From Sarocladium kiliense (taxonomy: Eukaryota; Ascomycota; Sordariomycetes; Hypocreales; Sarocladiaceae): 64,000 nucleotides of DNA. Both the position numbers and the translations under genes were made by a program. Shown piece after piece: positions 9,626-22,600 of the stretch (positions are counted from its first letter, which is position 1; each line of letters begins with the position of its first letter). The stretch is from NCBI GenBank assembly GCA_030734395.1, contig JAUZTG010000003.1, positions 1-64,000 of the forward strand. Reading direction: 5' to 3'. The notes beneath the pieces were generated by a model. It saw only the letters and a program-made list of their open reading frames with translations. It had not been told where the DNA came from and made no database searches.

Positions 9626-12600
9626 CTATTGTTCCCTTCCCCTGTACTCAGCCTGGTACATCTCCCTTTTCAGATCCATTATCATCGTTTCAAGCTCGTC
9701 CACCTGCACACGGCTGATCGCCTTACCACGTAACATATCCTTGCCACTTCGGAGCAAATGTAGTACGGCTGTTGCAGCATCGTCTGCTGAAATCGGCGGC
9801 ACCTGTTCTTCAAGCTGTGGCTCCTTCTTTTCTGCCACAACCATGTCGACGGGCGCAGTACGAGCCTGTCGAGACTGGGATTGGCTCTGCGAAGCCGCTT
9901 GCGAATCGGCCATGAGTTGAGAGAGCAGTTCCTCATCCGTGTCTCCTGCCTCGTCGTTGGCCCTGGCTACCTCCATCAAGTCTGTCGTCGGCTCGGAAGT
10001 GATCCCCTTGTTCCCATCCTCATCCTCCTGTTGCTCCTGTTGCTCCTGTTCCCTTCGCACGCGTTTGCTGCGTCGTGTGCGCATCTTGTCGCCCGACAAG
10101 AGGCCAACGTCGGCAGGAGAACTGCTGACTGCTTGCTGAGACTCACTCTCATAGCGGGATGCCTTGACCCGCTTTCTGCGAGCCCCCTCTTGCTTTCCTT
10201 CTTCATTCTTGCGTTTTCTCAAATCATTCGTGGGTGCCTTGAGAGACCTTTCCGAGCCTGGGGTATGCGGGAGATTGTGCGGCATTGATGGTGATGACTT
10301 GGCACGTTTCCTTGTCCTCACAGAACTGTGTGGCTTGATAGCATCGCTAGTCTCCGTTTCCAAGGCGGCCGCGACTTGAAGCATGTTTGTTTCTGCATCC
10401 TCACTGAGCGCAAAAGATGTGTCTCCTTCACGGGGAGAGTTGACTTGAGTGAGGTCGTCCTGTGAACGGCTTCGCAGTGTCCGTTTGGAAGAAACATCAT
10501 CAGTCGCGGACACCCTTTCAGGGTCTTTTGATCTTGCTACCTTGCGCTTGTGGCGTCGGGTCCGCGTCTGCATTTGTGGTGACTCATGTGCAGACTGGGA
10601 TTCAGAAATCTCAGGGCTGTTAGGCTCATCAGTCTCGGTTTGAGCAGGCCCTGGCCTCGGCTGCGCTGGTGCGTCATTGCCACTCAATGAAGGTAGTTCA
10701 TTCGATGAGTCCTCCCGCTCGTGGAGTTGGCCTGCAAGCTGGGACTCAGTTATTTCACTTCTCAAAGCAGCTGCCGAGTCGTTTAAGCTCGGCGAGTTTG
10801 GCGGCGATGAAAATTCCCACCCTTCTAGTGAACTACTAGCCCTTGACCGGGTCTGCACTTCGGACAGTAATGGATACGGCCGAAGCTCAGGAGGCGACGA
10901 CGGAGGATCATTGAGGTCATCCATTTGAAGAACCTGACCCCGTCGAGGTGTTGGCGTCGAGCTGATGAGATCTTCGTATGGTGTACGGGGTTCTGGTGTC
11001 GTTTCCTTAAGACGCTGAGGTGCTTCAGGCACATCAGCTTGCGACATTGCATCAGAATTTTCGGGGCGAGGGGCTTCAGCATTGGGTTCTTCTGATGCCA
11101 GCATCGGCCATGCAGCAGCCTCTGCCTTCTGTCGTTCTCGAACCTCCTTTTGTCTCTCGGTAAGATGCTGAGATTCCTCGCGAGGCGGGGATGATGAGGC
11201 CACTGCAGTAAACTCAATCTGTGAATCATCGTGACGCAAGCGCAGAGTTCCGGTCCTTTTACTTCCGCGATTCCTTGTTCGCCTCGGAGTCGCTTCATCT
11301 CTTCTCTTTGATTGAGCTCGTGTAGCGATACTCGTCTTTGGCGGAGACGGGGTAGCTACTGGAGTGCCCCGCTTGCTTAGCACGCTTGAAGCGTACTCGT
11401 TTGGTTTGAGAAGATCAAGGGAGTCTTGACGAGTCAACGAGACACGAAGCTGAGCTCCAGACCCGTTTGAAGGGTGAGCAGTGCCTGTCATCTCCACATC
11501 CAACTTCGAGTTCAAGGATGACAGAATAGTCTTGAGACTATCAGAGCACTGAGGCTCGTCCACTTGCTCAACCATTCTATTCCAGGTTTCGGCGGCCATT
11601 GACGGGATCACATCATGTCTGCTCTCACATGCAGATGAAAGCAAGGGCTCCAGTGTGTCTAGTTGCCCTCTGCATGGTTTCCCGATGGTGACCAGAATTT
11701 GGGAGACCTCACTCCACAATTGCTTCACCTGCTGACCGATTAGTTTTATAAACGAATTTTGTCTGGGCGATATGTTCTTACGGCTTGGCTCACATGTGAG
11801 TCGCTACACAATGAGATTAGGCTTCTTTCATCGGCGATCCAGGTTCGCAGTCCGCTTTGAAGAGCAGACAATATTGAAGCTCCATGCTCATTGGAAGCTG
11901 TGATGAAAGTCGTCATGGAGTCAAGAAGGCTTGAGGTTGGCGCCGTATTGGCAGTGGTCTCAAGGCCCTGGTACGCCTTGTTCATGGCAAGGTCTGCGGC
12001 CCTATATAGATTTTCGAAAGGCTTGAAAGGCCCGTGTTGACTTGCGGGAGGAGCAGCACCCCATAATTGCCGTCTGGCGGCATCCATGGCTTGTTTATCC
12101 TTTGGGTACTGAGCGCTAGCAAGCAAGTTGGCCACAATACAGATGAAATCGGAGTCTGAGAGCTGCTGTTGTTCGCAATCCATCAGATCGACCAAGATCT
12201 TGGCCATAGGCTCAAAGATTACCAGAGCCTGACCCGCCTGGCCAAAGTGATGTCCAACGTGATCATCCACCGACTTGAAAACTGATAGCCATCGATCAAG
12301 CGGCAGATTCGGATGGCAAGTCAACCCTCGTTCCATGAACGAAATCATTTCTCGGTACTCAGGGCCCAGTATTTTGTCTCCTTTTTCATCGCGTGCCGCC
12401 GGTCGTGTCAAGGGCAGCATCATGTTTTGCGATGCTAGGATCCAGACGCCGTACGGGCAGACCACGTTCCGAGGCAGTGCCCGCAGCAAATCTCGCGTCT
12501 GGTCCAGGCGCGCTTTCTCTGACTTGCCAGCAAAGAAGGGCTCGAAGGTGGTTAGGAGGAAGCTGGAAAAGTCGTCGTTGTCTGTTGCACCTTCTGGAAT

Positions 12601-14817
12601 TGTGCAGAAGAGATTGAGAAGATGAAGCAAAGGGGAACGTACGATGCCCCGGTTCTGGTCATGCCGATCGATGCGCGCAGATGGTGTAGCAACAGCTTCA
12701 AAAAGGTTTGGTGTGGTCATAGAGAGCTTCTTCTCAGTGAATGGCAGTACACCGAGGCCATTGATCATGATCTGGATCATGTGGTTCACCCCCTTCAATA
12801 GGCGTGACGAGTCCGAATGGCTATCTGGAGTACCTTTTGACCAGATCTTGTGCAGAAGCCCGAAAGCGCTAGCGAAGAACTTCACCGTATCATCCGAGAC
12901 CTTGATGTCCTTTGCTGAAGCAGCAGCAACGGCTCCTACAAGAGATTGCCACAGGCGATATGCAAGAGAGTCTTGATTGGCAATGTCCAGGACCTTGCGC
13001 TCGAGGATAGCATCCAGAATCTTGAAGACCTTGTCGGAATTGCGACGGACCCATTTAGGGTCCAGGGGAGGCAACTCATCTGGTCTGACCAGATTGGTGT
13101 CCTTTATGCGGTCTTCCCTCCAGACTCGTGGTGTGGCGCCATCCAGAAGCCCATTCAAGAGTCTTGCAGCTTGAAGAGCCCAGTCGCTTGACGAGTCATT
13201 GTTGTCGCTGAGAATGATCAATTGTGACATGATCGGGTGCACTGCGACATCCCAAACCATATCGGGGGATAGCCTGTCATTGCCTGGTCGAAATGAATAA
13301 TAAAACAGGTTGCAAGCCCCTCCGACAGCGGTTCGACGCAGTTTTGTGATCTCCTCGGGGTTCTTCGGGCTCGCTTTCTTCCGCAATTGGCTCAGTAAAG
13401 GTTGGCAAAGGGTGGTCAGAGACTTGGATGTCGTCTTCCCTTCTGACAGGCAGAGGTAGACGTAGCGATTCCATGCGTAGTTGGCTTCGAGCTTCGTGGC
13501 ACCATCCGCCGTGTTGAATGCTGTTTGAACTACAGTGAGCCATGGCCCATACAATTCCCATCTTTCAAGCGGACATCGCATGAAGAGATTAATGACAGCC
13601 CAGATCTGAGGGACTGCTGCAGACCTTTCCCTGTCCTTCAGCATCTCTTGCAGTCTTTCAATGTAGTATTGGATGAACGACTTATCATCGGTCTCAGTCT
13701 GCAGAATCTCAAGGACGTGTCGAATTACCTGCTTGTCGTGACGAATTTGAAACCCAGCTTCAGTGCCTAAGCCGATTGCCTCAGTCCGGATGTCTTTCGT
13801 TAGGCTCAGCATATCAGTGAAGAGATCCTGAAGCCAGCTTGTATGGGCGACCATGTGATGAGGGCACTGCTTTACCAGCCTCTTGTACAGCTGGATCCGA
13901 CTCATGACAATGCTTTTACCACTCAGGTGGCCTTCGAGGTTGTGTATGGCTGCCACCAGGCGACCAACGCGATCCAGAGACATGACTTTGGGTGCAAAGC
14001 TCTGGAAGGCCATGACCTGCATCAAATACCGAACAACTTCCTTCGGCATATTTGGGTCCTCGAACGATCGAATGGAATGGTCCGTGATGAATATTGCAAA
14101 GTCGGAAGAGATCGTTGAGGCAATGGCATTGAAGTGAAGGAAGGTCGTTAGTAGTAACAGGGCGTGGTTGACGAGGGACCGATCGAGAACCCCATCACTG
14201 TTTTTGAGGGTGATGTCCCGCTGAATGAACTGTGTCAACAGGCTCAGCTTGCCTTGAAGAGCCACACGATCTGGGAGATTATTGGATGTCTTCAAAGCCC
14301 TCGCCAGAGCCATGTAGGCGTCCACCTTGGAATCGCGATCGGACCCCGATAGTTGCTTGATTGTTGAGTCTAGCATATCGGAAATGCTGATCTGCTCGGT
14401 CAGGCTGCCGAGCCTGGTGTTCAGCGATGCAGTCGGTTGACATGGAGACGAGGATGCCTTGAGAATGCCCTTGATCGGTTTCGACGCAGTGCCAGCCGCA
14501 AGGGGTGATGACTTGGCTAGCCTCTCTCCTTCCTGATACTGGGGTGCGTCCTTATACTCTGTATGGGCTGACCATTCAACTTTCTTTCGTAGTCGACCGG
14601 AGCTCGGATTTGACTCTGTCGTGGCAGGCGAGATCAAGGAGTGAATGCTTGGTGGTGTTTGCAAGCTCTGATGTCTGGCCAAGGATTGCCGGACAGTAGG
14701 TTTAATCGGTGCTGATGAAATACGGGACGAAGTTTCTTTGGGTGGTGTAGGAGGTCTCGTCGGTAGAGATGCGAGCGCGGCGTGGTCTGCTTGCCTTGCT
14801 GAGGTCGTTACCGCCAT
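9626..14817 (-). CDS. rif1: Rif1 homologue (telomere and replication-timing regulator)
   Basis: Rif1 limits telomere elongation and brings protein phosphatase 1 to origins to delay firing. Exons are 14817-11782 and 11728-9626, with a 53-bp intron (GTAAGA...AGCAG). The product is 1712 residues. The first 1000 or so hold the helical HEAT-like Rif1 N-terminal domain. The rest is low-complexity, acidic and Ser/Arg-rich, ending in a short coiled stretch. Two PP1-docking motifs sit before the HEAT domain: KVEW at about 79-82 (RVxF type) and GILK at about 117-120 ([GS]IL[RK] type). I chose the ATG at 14817; an in-frame ATG at 14913 would add 32 residues without family character. The gene is divergent from Ric8, separated by about 740 bp. 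Confidence 0.85.
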
Positions 14818-15553
14818 GACTGCGTCGCAGCCAGCACGATCTCTAGCAGAGGGCAGAGACAGGATGTCGCTTGCAAACGAGCATAGGAGATTGTGCACAA
14901 TGACACGATGCAACTCGTCAACAGCTCACAAGACAGGTCGACACTGGTCCCAAGATTGCCACAAAGGATGGATAGGACCGTAGCCAGCAGTCGTAGAACA
15001 GCAGGCTGGAGTCGAGGTTGGCGGATCGGATTCCAGGATCCGGAGTTGCACAACCATGCAATTTGCTGGTCAAGCCGTAGGTACCTGGACGCGACCACGC
15101 TCCACGGTAACGCGTAAAGGGACCCTGTGTGGCTGGTGGCGCGTCGAGAGGCTGACTTTCTCCGCAACAACCCCACATCCAACTGTGGCGCCTGCGACTG
15201 TACGGTTGTACACTGCTCCACCCTGGAAGACTGTGTCCTTCTTGAAGCCAGTGACGAAACGAGCAAGTTGAGTTCATGACCGTGGCTCTCCTTGTTATTC
15301 GAGTTCATTTCTGCAAATCCGCCCTCTCTCCACCCTTGCATTCGTCCCAAAGATATCAGCCGTCCAAGTCAGCATTGATGCTAATACCAGCTCAAGACAG
15401 CCGCGACAAGCACCTGCACCGGCCTGTAGTTCCAAGTCAATCTGACTGGTCCGCAAGCGAAACTCGCCTTGATCAATCTCCGGAATAGTAGTATATCCCT
15501 CCTGTCGACTTTTCCAACGGGCACAAGCAGATCTGAGACAACTCAATATTGCC
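14818..15553. other. Divergent promoter region of Rif1 and Ric8
   Basis: 736 bp between two start codons facing away from each other. I see no conserved coding segment. Both promoters must lie here. Confidence 0.5.
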
Positions 15554-17195
15554 ATGGCAGCTCTGCCGCCCGGTATGGCCACAGGGCCTGGTAGGTACAA
15601 GGCTCTGGAACAGGATAATCATGTATCTTCTGACATCTCAAAGAAAAGCTGAAGGCTGTAGAGGACTTGGTCGATAAGCTATCGCAGGATCTGGAGGGGC
15701 TGACAATGGCCGAGCCAGGTATGACACCCAAGTCAACGTCCGCTTTGCTACAGGCTAACGAATCCCACCTAGCCCGCAGTGCAGCTTTTGAGGAGCTCAA
15801 GATCTATGGGAGAGACCCGCGCCAAGCAGATCCGATATTCTCGGAGAAGGTTAGTCTACCGTGTTGAAAGGGAAAGGCCCATATGCTGAACCGCCCGACT
15901 TCAGGGTCTCACAATGCTTATGCGCCATGCTTTCGAAGGCTCGTCAAGGGACACATCGCACGGGGCAATGCGCGTGCTTGCCAATGCCATGTTGCTGAAT
16001 CGGTCGGCTAGGCAAATGTTTGTGGATAAAGGCTATGCCTCGAAAGCATGCGCAAAGCTGCAGGACGACACCACCTGGGATGGCGAATTCTTACTGTCCA
16101 GAATTGTGTTTTTAACAACCTACGAGACCTCCGTCAACCTTTCGGAACTCCTGGACAAGCACGAGCTAGCACAAGGGATCACAAATAACCTCGGCCGACA
16201 CGCAGCGCTTCTAAGATCCGAATCGAAAGCCCGGATAGAACCGATGGAGGAGGCAGCCCTTGTCGAGACTGCAAAACTCCTATTCAACGTCACTCATTTC
16301 TCAGTCAAGCATATCGCCTTGTTCACACCGGCGGTGCCTCACCTCATAGATCTCTTGTGGAAGCATGAGCTGCCGGCATCGAAACCACTCGATTCTGCTC
16401 TCAGTCACCTGACTAATGGCCTGCTGAATCTCGATCTTTCTGCTGCGGAAGCACGAGCATCGCTATTTCCAGATGAAGACGCAACCAAGGTCACAAGAAG
16501 ACTCGTCGATATTCTAGACCGTGCGATGAGCTCGTACGACGATGTTGAGAAGGACGTGATGGTGACCCCACTGGTGGGCCTCTTGATAAAGACACACGAG
16601 ACTGCACCGGAGCCGGTGCAGTCTTATATGCAGGAAGCGCTTCTTCCTACAGCAGAGGATCGCCAGGCCGTGCTTGGCAAAGGCAGCAACCTGCCTGCCA
16701 GACTACTCAAGAGCTCCACCAATCCAACGGCACCGAAGCTCGGAAATTCGGTTTCTCACCTCCTCTTCGACTTGTCTGGCAAGGACGCCGCGCGATTTGT
16801 GGAAAATGTTGGCTATGGGTATGCTTCGGGCTTCCTGTTCCAGAATGACATTCCCATCCCTGAGTCGGCCGCTCAAGCATTCAGTGCAGGCGACGGGCGT
16901 GGTGGGCAAAGACCTGTGAATCCAATTACTGGGCAATTTATCGACACGGAAAATTTTGCGGATGCTCCAGAGATGTCACAGGAAGAAAAGGAACGTGAAG
17001 CAGAGAGGCTATTCGTGCTATTCGAACGGTACGTCCCCATATCCCAAATTTCTAGGGTTCATACTCTAACCATGGTTCAGGCTCAAGAAGAATGGCATTA
17101 TCAACGTCCAAAACCCTGTTGAACAAGCAGTCCAGGAGGGTCGGTTTGAGGAGCTGAGCGATAGTGAGGATGAGAAGAAGAACAAGAAGACCTGA
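15554..17195 (+). CDS. ric8: Ric8/synembryn, G-alpha chaperone and exchange factor
   Basis: Ric8 binds monomeric G-alpha subunits in the cytosol and acts as a folding chaperone and non-receptor exchange factor. In filamentous fungi it affects growth and conidiation. Four exons: 15554-15590, 15644-15849, 15905-17028 and 17081-17195. Introns are 53, 55 and 52 bp with donors GTAGGT, GTTAGT and GTACGT. Joining exons 1 and 2 gives G-P-E-K-L-K-A-V-E-D-L-V-D-K-L. The product is 493 residues of armadillo-like helices. Recognisable conserved parts are GLTMLMRHAFEG, ETAKLLFNVTHF, TPLVGLL, GNSVSHLLFDLSGKDA and the late segment RPVNPITGQ. The last exon gives an acidic and lysine-rich tail that fits the family. 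Confidence 0.9.
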
Positions 17196-17693
17196 ATATA
17201 TCATAGGTAACACGCTTTGCATATCGTTGTTGTGTGGAGATCAGTGCCCACGTCCTTCAGGTGTGCACGTTCCATCAGATAGGCTACAGACTGGCAATGC
17301 CGAAATGCCTAACTATTGAGGCAGAGCCTGGTTCAATTGCATGTGTTATTCAGCCGTGCCTTGCTTTCTGATTCCAGCATTACTAGGCTGCGGTGCCTGG
17401 GCGAATGCACCGGAGCCGCTGGGCAGCTGCCAGTCGGTCCGTCACCACCACCTGTCGGTAGCCGCAGATCTGCGCTTCCCAACGCTCTTCTTCATCATGT
17501 TTCCTCTTGGCTTTTGTTTATTGGCTTTCTTTCTTTGGCTCAAGCTCCACGCGCGGCAGAAGCTCTCACACTATCGTGCTTCAAACATCCTGCTCGGCAA
17601 TCAAGGCCTCGACCTCCCCAGCAGCCCACTTCTGATACCTTGTACGGTCATCACACGACATTCTGGAGCACCGAGCTACCGAGCGCGGGAAAG
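17196..17693. other. Intergenic, no gene seen
   Basis: This is the 3' flank of Ric8 and the leader of the chromodomain gene, both on +. An open frame in phase with the chromodomain start runs back to 17316, but it is hydrophobic and Arg-rich with no conserved look and is probably non-coding. Confidence 0.45.
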
Positions 17694-18293
17694 ATGTCAG
17701 ACGATCAAGATATTGTAATTGCTGTGTAAGAATCCTCTCGGAGGGACTAGTCAGACCAACGCTCATCTTGTGTTCACAGCAATGACGGCATCTGTGAGTC
17801 CGATGGCTCACCGTTGGGATACCATGGCGTCGTCTCTGATGTCGACACGACCTCCCACTCGTTGTCGTCGGTAGAGGTCTGCCTGAGACCATCCAGTCAA
17901 CATGCTCTGGGTGTCGCCCCTTCGCAGGGCTCAGGCCCAGGACGCAGGGGTAGCAGCGACGCGATCCCAGGCAGCGGGCTCCGACGATCGCAGCGCAGCA
18001 AACGAGTCCAGACACCTTCAGCCCAGACCTCTGGACATGGACAGGCACAGTCGAAGGTCAGCAAGAGGGGCCGCCAGCAGGGGAAGTCGCCTGGCCAATT
18101 TCCAAGCAAGGAGTGGGTAGTTGAGAAGATATTGGATGCTGGCATTGACAGCGAGACACTGGAACATTCGTACCTCGTGAAGTGGGAAGGTTGCGCCATA
18201 GACGAAAGTACATGGGAGCCGAAGAAGAACCTGACCGGATGCCGCGATGCTGTCCGTCATTTCGAGGAGACTCGGCCAGCGTACAATAATTGA
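17694..18293 (+). CDS. Small chromodomain protein
   Basis: Probably a chromatin reader in the nucleus. Two exons, 17694-17725 and 17780-18293, with a 54-bp intron (GTAAGA...CACAG). The product is 181 residues. The N-terminal two thirds are low-complexity, basic and Ser/Gln-rich. The C-terminal part (about 122-175) is a chromodomain: EWVVEKIL, then SYLVKWEG, then STWEPKKNL, then a terminal helix. The three cage aromatics that hold methyl-lysine in HP1-type domains are all matched by aromatic residues, with Trp at the first position instead of Tyr. No second (chromo-shadow) domain is present, so it is not a full HP1. It is short, so loss or fusion of other exons cannot be excluded. Confidence 0.8.
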
Positions 18294-18818
18294 TGGTAAC
18301 TGGGTGACGAGACAGGATTCACCTTCACTCGAACTGGGGCTGGTGAGGGCTCAAGGACCGAAACATGTGCCAAAGGCATACAGACATATGCGAAAGGCAC
18401 CAATAGGGCGCGGCTGTATCGACCATACCATCTTGCGAAAAGACAAGCGAGTGATCAAGTGGGAGCGAAAAAGAATGTCGGGTCGATGAATTCGAAGTAC
18501 ACTGTAGGGTACCACGGGTCGTGGAGGAGGGACGAAGGAGCAGCTCTTCGTGGCGGTGTCAACTCGCTGATGTGCTAGGCCTGATAAATTCATGAACCAA
18601 AAGTTGTTCCACTTACAAGTGCTCTTCTGGCCAATGTTTTCCTTCAATTATAATCATGAAACAATGCTGATTTGAAGAGTGTGAAGCTCGAATGCCAACG
18701 TCTATGTATGATTGACATGTGCAGCATGACCGTGAATTGCCCCGCCACCTAACTAACATCCCAACCTGCTCAAGTTCCACCTCCACCGCCACCACAAACA
18801 ATCCGATCACCATTCATA
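18294..18818. other. Intergenic, no gene seen
   Basis: Between two + strand genes. The last 60 bp before the HYPK start are a C- and A-rich leader typical of highly expressed fungal genes. Confidence 0.45.
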
Positions 18819-19217
18819 ATGGCCGACAAGCAGCCCCCCAACGTTGTCGAAGGCGCCGCAGGCGACATCGAAGACGAGCGCCCCGCCGTCAAGTCCGCAG
18901 AAGATCGCAAGGCTGCATCCGCGCTCGCCAGCCTCGACACTACCGACGATGCCTCGGCCGCCAGCAAGAATGTCGACCAGGAGGCCGTTGGCCAGGCTAT
19001 GAAGAATCTCGGTGCCAACGCAGTCTCGGGTTCTTCCAAGAGCGGGTCAGCTATAGCGTCTGCGGCACCGAAGAAGGCCGTCAAGGTCGATGCCGCGGAT
19101 GTCACACTGCTTGTTCAGGAACTGGAGTTGCCCAAGGTCAAGGTCACAGAGATTCTCAAGAGTTGCGACGGAGACGCTGTGGCGGCAATGCGTTCATATA
19201 TCACTCCAAGCTTCTGA
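18819..19217 (+). CDS. HYPK-like UBA-domain protein (NatA-associated)
   Basis: A single-exon gene for 132 residues, close to human HYPK (about 129). HYPK binds the NatA N-terminal acetyltransferase at the ribosome and modulates it. The N-terminal 80 residues are acidic and disordered (DIEDERPAVKSAEDRKAA). The C-terminal 45 form a UBA-like three-helix bundle: KVDAADVTLLVQELELPKVK and then L-K-S-C-D-G-D-A-V-A-A-M-R. The NAC alpha subunit carries a similar UBA but also has a NAC domain, which is absent here. The leader context is good and no intron is needed. Confidence 0.85.
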   Translation: MADKQPPNVVEGAAGDIEDERPAVKSAEDRKAASALASLDTTDDASAASKNVDQEAVGQAMKNLGANAVSGSSKSGSAIASAAPKKAVKVDAADVTLLVQELELPKVKVTEILKSCDGDAVAAMRSYITPSF

Positions 19218-19689
19218 GCCATAAACAGACGAAATATGCAACTAGGGAAGACGGGAATCGTCTCGGAAACACCACATGATAGGGATACCCAACATCAAAC
19301 GCGAAGCATTGGAGCTCATCTTGGTATATCCACCGCAAGCCTCCCGATTCCACCCACGACAGTCTGAAGACCTCATTGACCGCCAACCGCATTCCCGGAA
19401 GATGGTTGCTACTGGAGCCCGGTATCCCTTACGCAGTGTGGGCAGTTGCACCTACCTTCGACACCGAGCATAATCACACGTACCAATCACAACACACCAG
19501 TTACTGCAAAGCCTTGTCTCTATATGATGGACAAGTATCCAAGTAAGGTATCTCAATACAACAAATATGATGCCGTCCAACACCGAGCCTTCCCAAATTG
19601 TGCCGCCTGTTGTAACGGCCAGGTCTCGACAGTTTCTTTACCCCTAAACGCCTGCGCAATGAACGATCAAAGGTAACATAGCATGCATC
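19218..19689. other. Intergenic between convergent genes, no gene seen
   Basis: 472 bp of 3' flank shared by the HYPK gene and the BRCT gene. No coding signal is seen. Confidence 0.45.
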
Positions 19690-22600
19690 TCACTTCCAAG
19701 TCCTTGCGAGAGGGCTTCCAACCTTGGGCGCAAACTGAAGACTCTTACGCCTCGCCGCCATGAGGCGCATGCGAACATGCTCGTCCTTATCTCTCCCGAG
19801 GATACCCACGCCAAGGTCCTCGTAGGTGTTGGCTTTCGGGAGGCAAGTCCCTATCATGTCGACGTCGACGTCGCGGAATTTGCCTGACTTGGGCGGACAC
19901 GTGCGCATGAGAAGGTCCTCCTGGGTCGGAGATGAATTCATGCTGCCCTCACTGGGACTTGTCGGAATGTCGGCGGCGTACCGCGCTACTGCCTCTGGGG
20001 CAGGAGTCTTGGGAACAGGCGTGAGTATGAGGAACTTTGACCATTCGTAGTCATCATCATTTTCGGCATCCTCTCCCTGGTCGGATGGCGTATGCATCCA
20101 GAGTGTACTTTGACGACGGTTCATTGGGGTCCTCGGCACGGACTGTGTATCGCGTGTCGAAGCCGCCTTTCCATTGCCACTATTGACAAGGGTGCCGTTC
20201 ATGTTTGCCAGAGCCTTAGGCTCCATGCTCTTTCGCCGACGTGCACCGCCACGAGGAACAAAGGACCTATCAATATAGTATGGCGCTTCATCCAGCCACT
20301 CATTCTCACGCTCGCAACTACTCAATTGTTAGCAGGATGCAGATACGATGTCGGATCCGTGCCCAACTTACTCTAGGACCCAGGTCACACCGACGCAGTG
20401 GACAACTCCATTGGCCTGCCTGACTCTTTCCATTGTGCGCTTGCCACCATCCTTGAAAACGACATGTGTGATGCCACATTTAGTGGATGAGCCGTCGCTC
20501 TCTGGTGCCCAATTCCAGGTTTTGACACATCGTGCGCCCATTTGATTCAACAAGTCGACGAAGATGCCGCTGGCGTCGGCGCCTTCGCTTGTGTGCACGT
20601 CCACAAATACCACAGCACCTCGCAGCATATCTGGGTTGACATCTCGGCGCGGCGTCCGGGCGGGAGTTCCCATACTTGACCAAATATCTGACTTTGCGGG
20701 GGTAGATGGCAGGGTAGATGGCAGCATAGCCGTCGCATCCCCATGCGCCGCTGTGTGCACATCAGTCTTGGTCGGCTGATACGAGATGACGGTGGCATTG
20801 CGAGTTGGGCCACTGGGACGTCGAGGGGCCACACGAGAAGCACTGAAGCTTCTTTTCTTCACCGGACTAGGGGTTGAATCGTCTGCTGGCTTGAGCGGAA
20901 CTTTCGTTGTAGTGTTGAAAACCTTAGGGGCTGGTCGAACTGGAGTTATCGGCGCGTGAGCAGTAGCAGCAGCAGTGGATAGCCCTGGATCGACTGGAAT
21001 CTGATTCTCGTCGGCGTACTCCTGACTTGCCTCTGAGATCTCATCAGAGAAAGACCGCTCTGGGGCGTCGTCTTCCGTATAATCTGGCTCTTTCAAAGAC
21101 ATCTCATTTGCCTCATTGGCAAGCTCAATATCCTCATCTGTAATCATGATGTCCTCCAGTATCGGCTCGCCCATGGCCTGATCCTCACTGGAGTTGGAGC
21201 CGCACAACGCAGTGCTTGATAGACTAGGCCGGGCAGACATTTCTTGCTCAAAGAAAGCATTGACTGCAGGAAGCGGGCTTGCAGCAATGTCACCTTGTGC
21301 CTCAACGACATTCTCAGGATGAGATTCAGTTGCTTCCACGGTCTCCGAAAGTTCAACCGTCTCAGGCTCCACTTGCTGTTCGATAGGATCAGCCGGTGAC
21401 CACGAGTCAAGTTGGTCCGCGAGCGATGAGAGTCCCATTGTCACGCGACGAGACTTGGATGGGCTTCGAGTGAAAGAAGAAGTCGTGACATCCATTCCCT
21501 TGGTTGGGGAGAGATCATCTTCTGACTCCCAGTTCATGTCGTGACATGGATCCAAGTCCTTGGCCCTGAGCTGATAAAGCGGGTTGACTGGAGTGAGGGA
21601 TGCACGTTGTATCGCGCTTTGTATGTCCTCAGCTGAAGCTGGAGGGGATAGGGATACAGGTGCTGCACCATCGTCGCCCGATGGCTGAACCATGTCAGAT
21701 GTGGCATCATCTGTTGCCTCGGGTTGGTCTTCAGGCGCTTCAATATGGCTTTCACCAGCAGCCTCTGCAGGATCAGCTTTCCGAGGAAGTACCGCCGATA
21801 ATCGGCCTGGGAACTTCAAAGAACCCACAGGTCCAGTGAAGACGGCTTCTTCGTCCTCGCCCCCGCCTTCGGACATCTCATTCTCGAGGAGCTTCTCGGA
21901 TGGCCTCCGACTGCTTGAGGCTAGCGGACTGGACATGATGGGCTTCATCCGAGGAGTGTCTTCGATTGATGCCCTCTCAGACTTCTCAGGTGATAATTGC
22001 CGAGGCTTATGACCGGGGAGCGCCCTCTTCGCAGGTGACTGGAGAACAGACGACTTCAAAGGAGATGTCTGCTGTTGTGATTGATTGATTGATACGAAGG
22101 ACAGGCCCTTGATAGGTGATTGCGGTCGCTTCGCGGCTGATTGGAGAAGGGATTTGCTGGGTGAAGTCAAATCGCGATCCCCTCCAGCATTCCTGGACTT
22201 CATCATCGAGCTCGGCAGCGGGACAGATCCCATCTTGCGAGCAGGAGACTTCATGGAGTCCTTGAACGGAGAAGTGGGGGGACGGCGTGCAGGAGAACCC
22301 AGACTGGTTGCACCGATCTCTGGAGGGTTGAGTATGGCATTGTTGACAGTCATAGTATTGTCTTCTGCCTCCTCAAAAGAGGTAGCGGCCGAAGGTTTCC
22401 TGGGACTGATGGGAAGATCGCTTGGAGGCTTCATTGGCTGTTTTTGCATCCTCTTAAGGGGGGTGTCGCCTCCGGCGAGCTCATCTTCCGAGCTGTCCAT
22501 CCTTGAAATCGGAATTTGGGTCACCTTCTTAGGGCTCAACGGCTTGGCGGATGAGGTGGCCATGTCCTTGGTCCCAGTTTTGGTGGTGCGGGAGGATGTA

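Noticed and set aside
17316..17693. An N-terminal extension of the chromodomain protein by 126 codons in the same frame.
   Set aside because: The extension is hydrophobic and Arg-rich with no family resemblance, while the ATG at 17694 lies directly before the acidic start M-S-D-D-Q-D.
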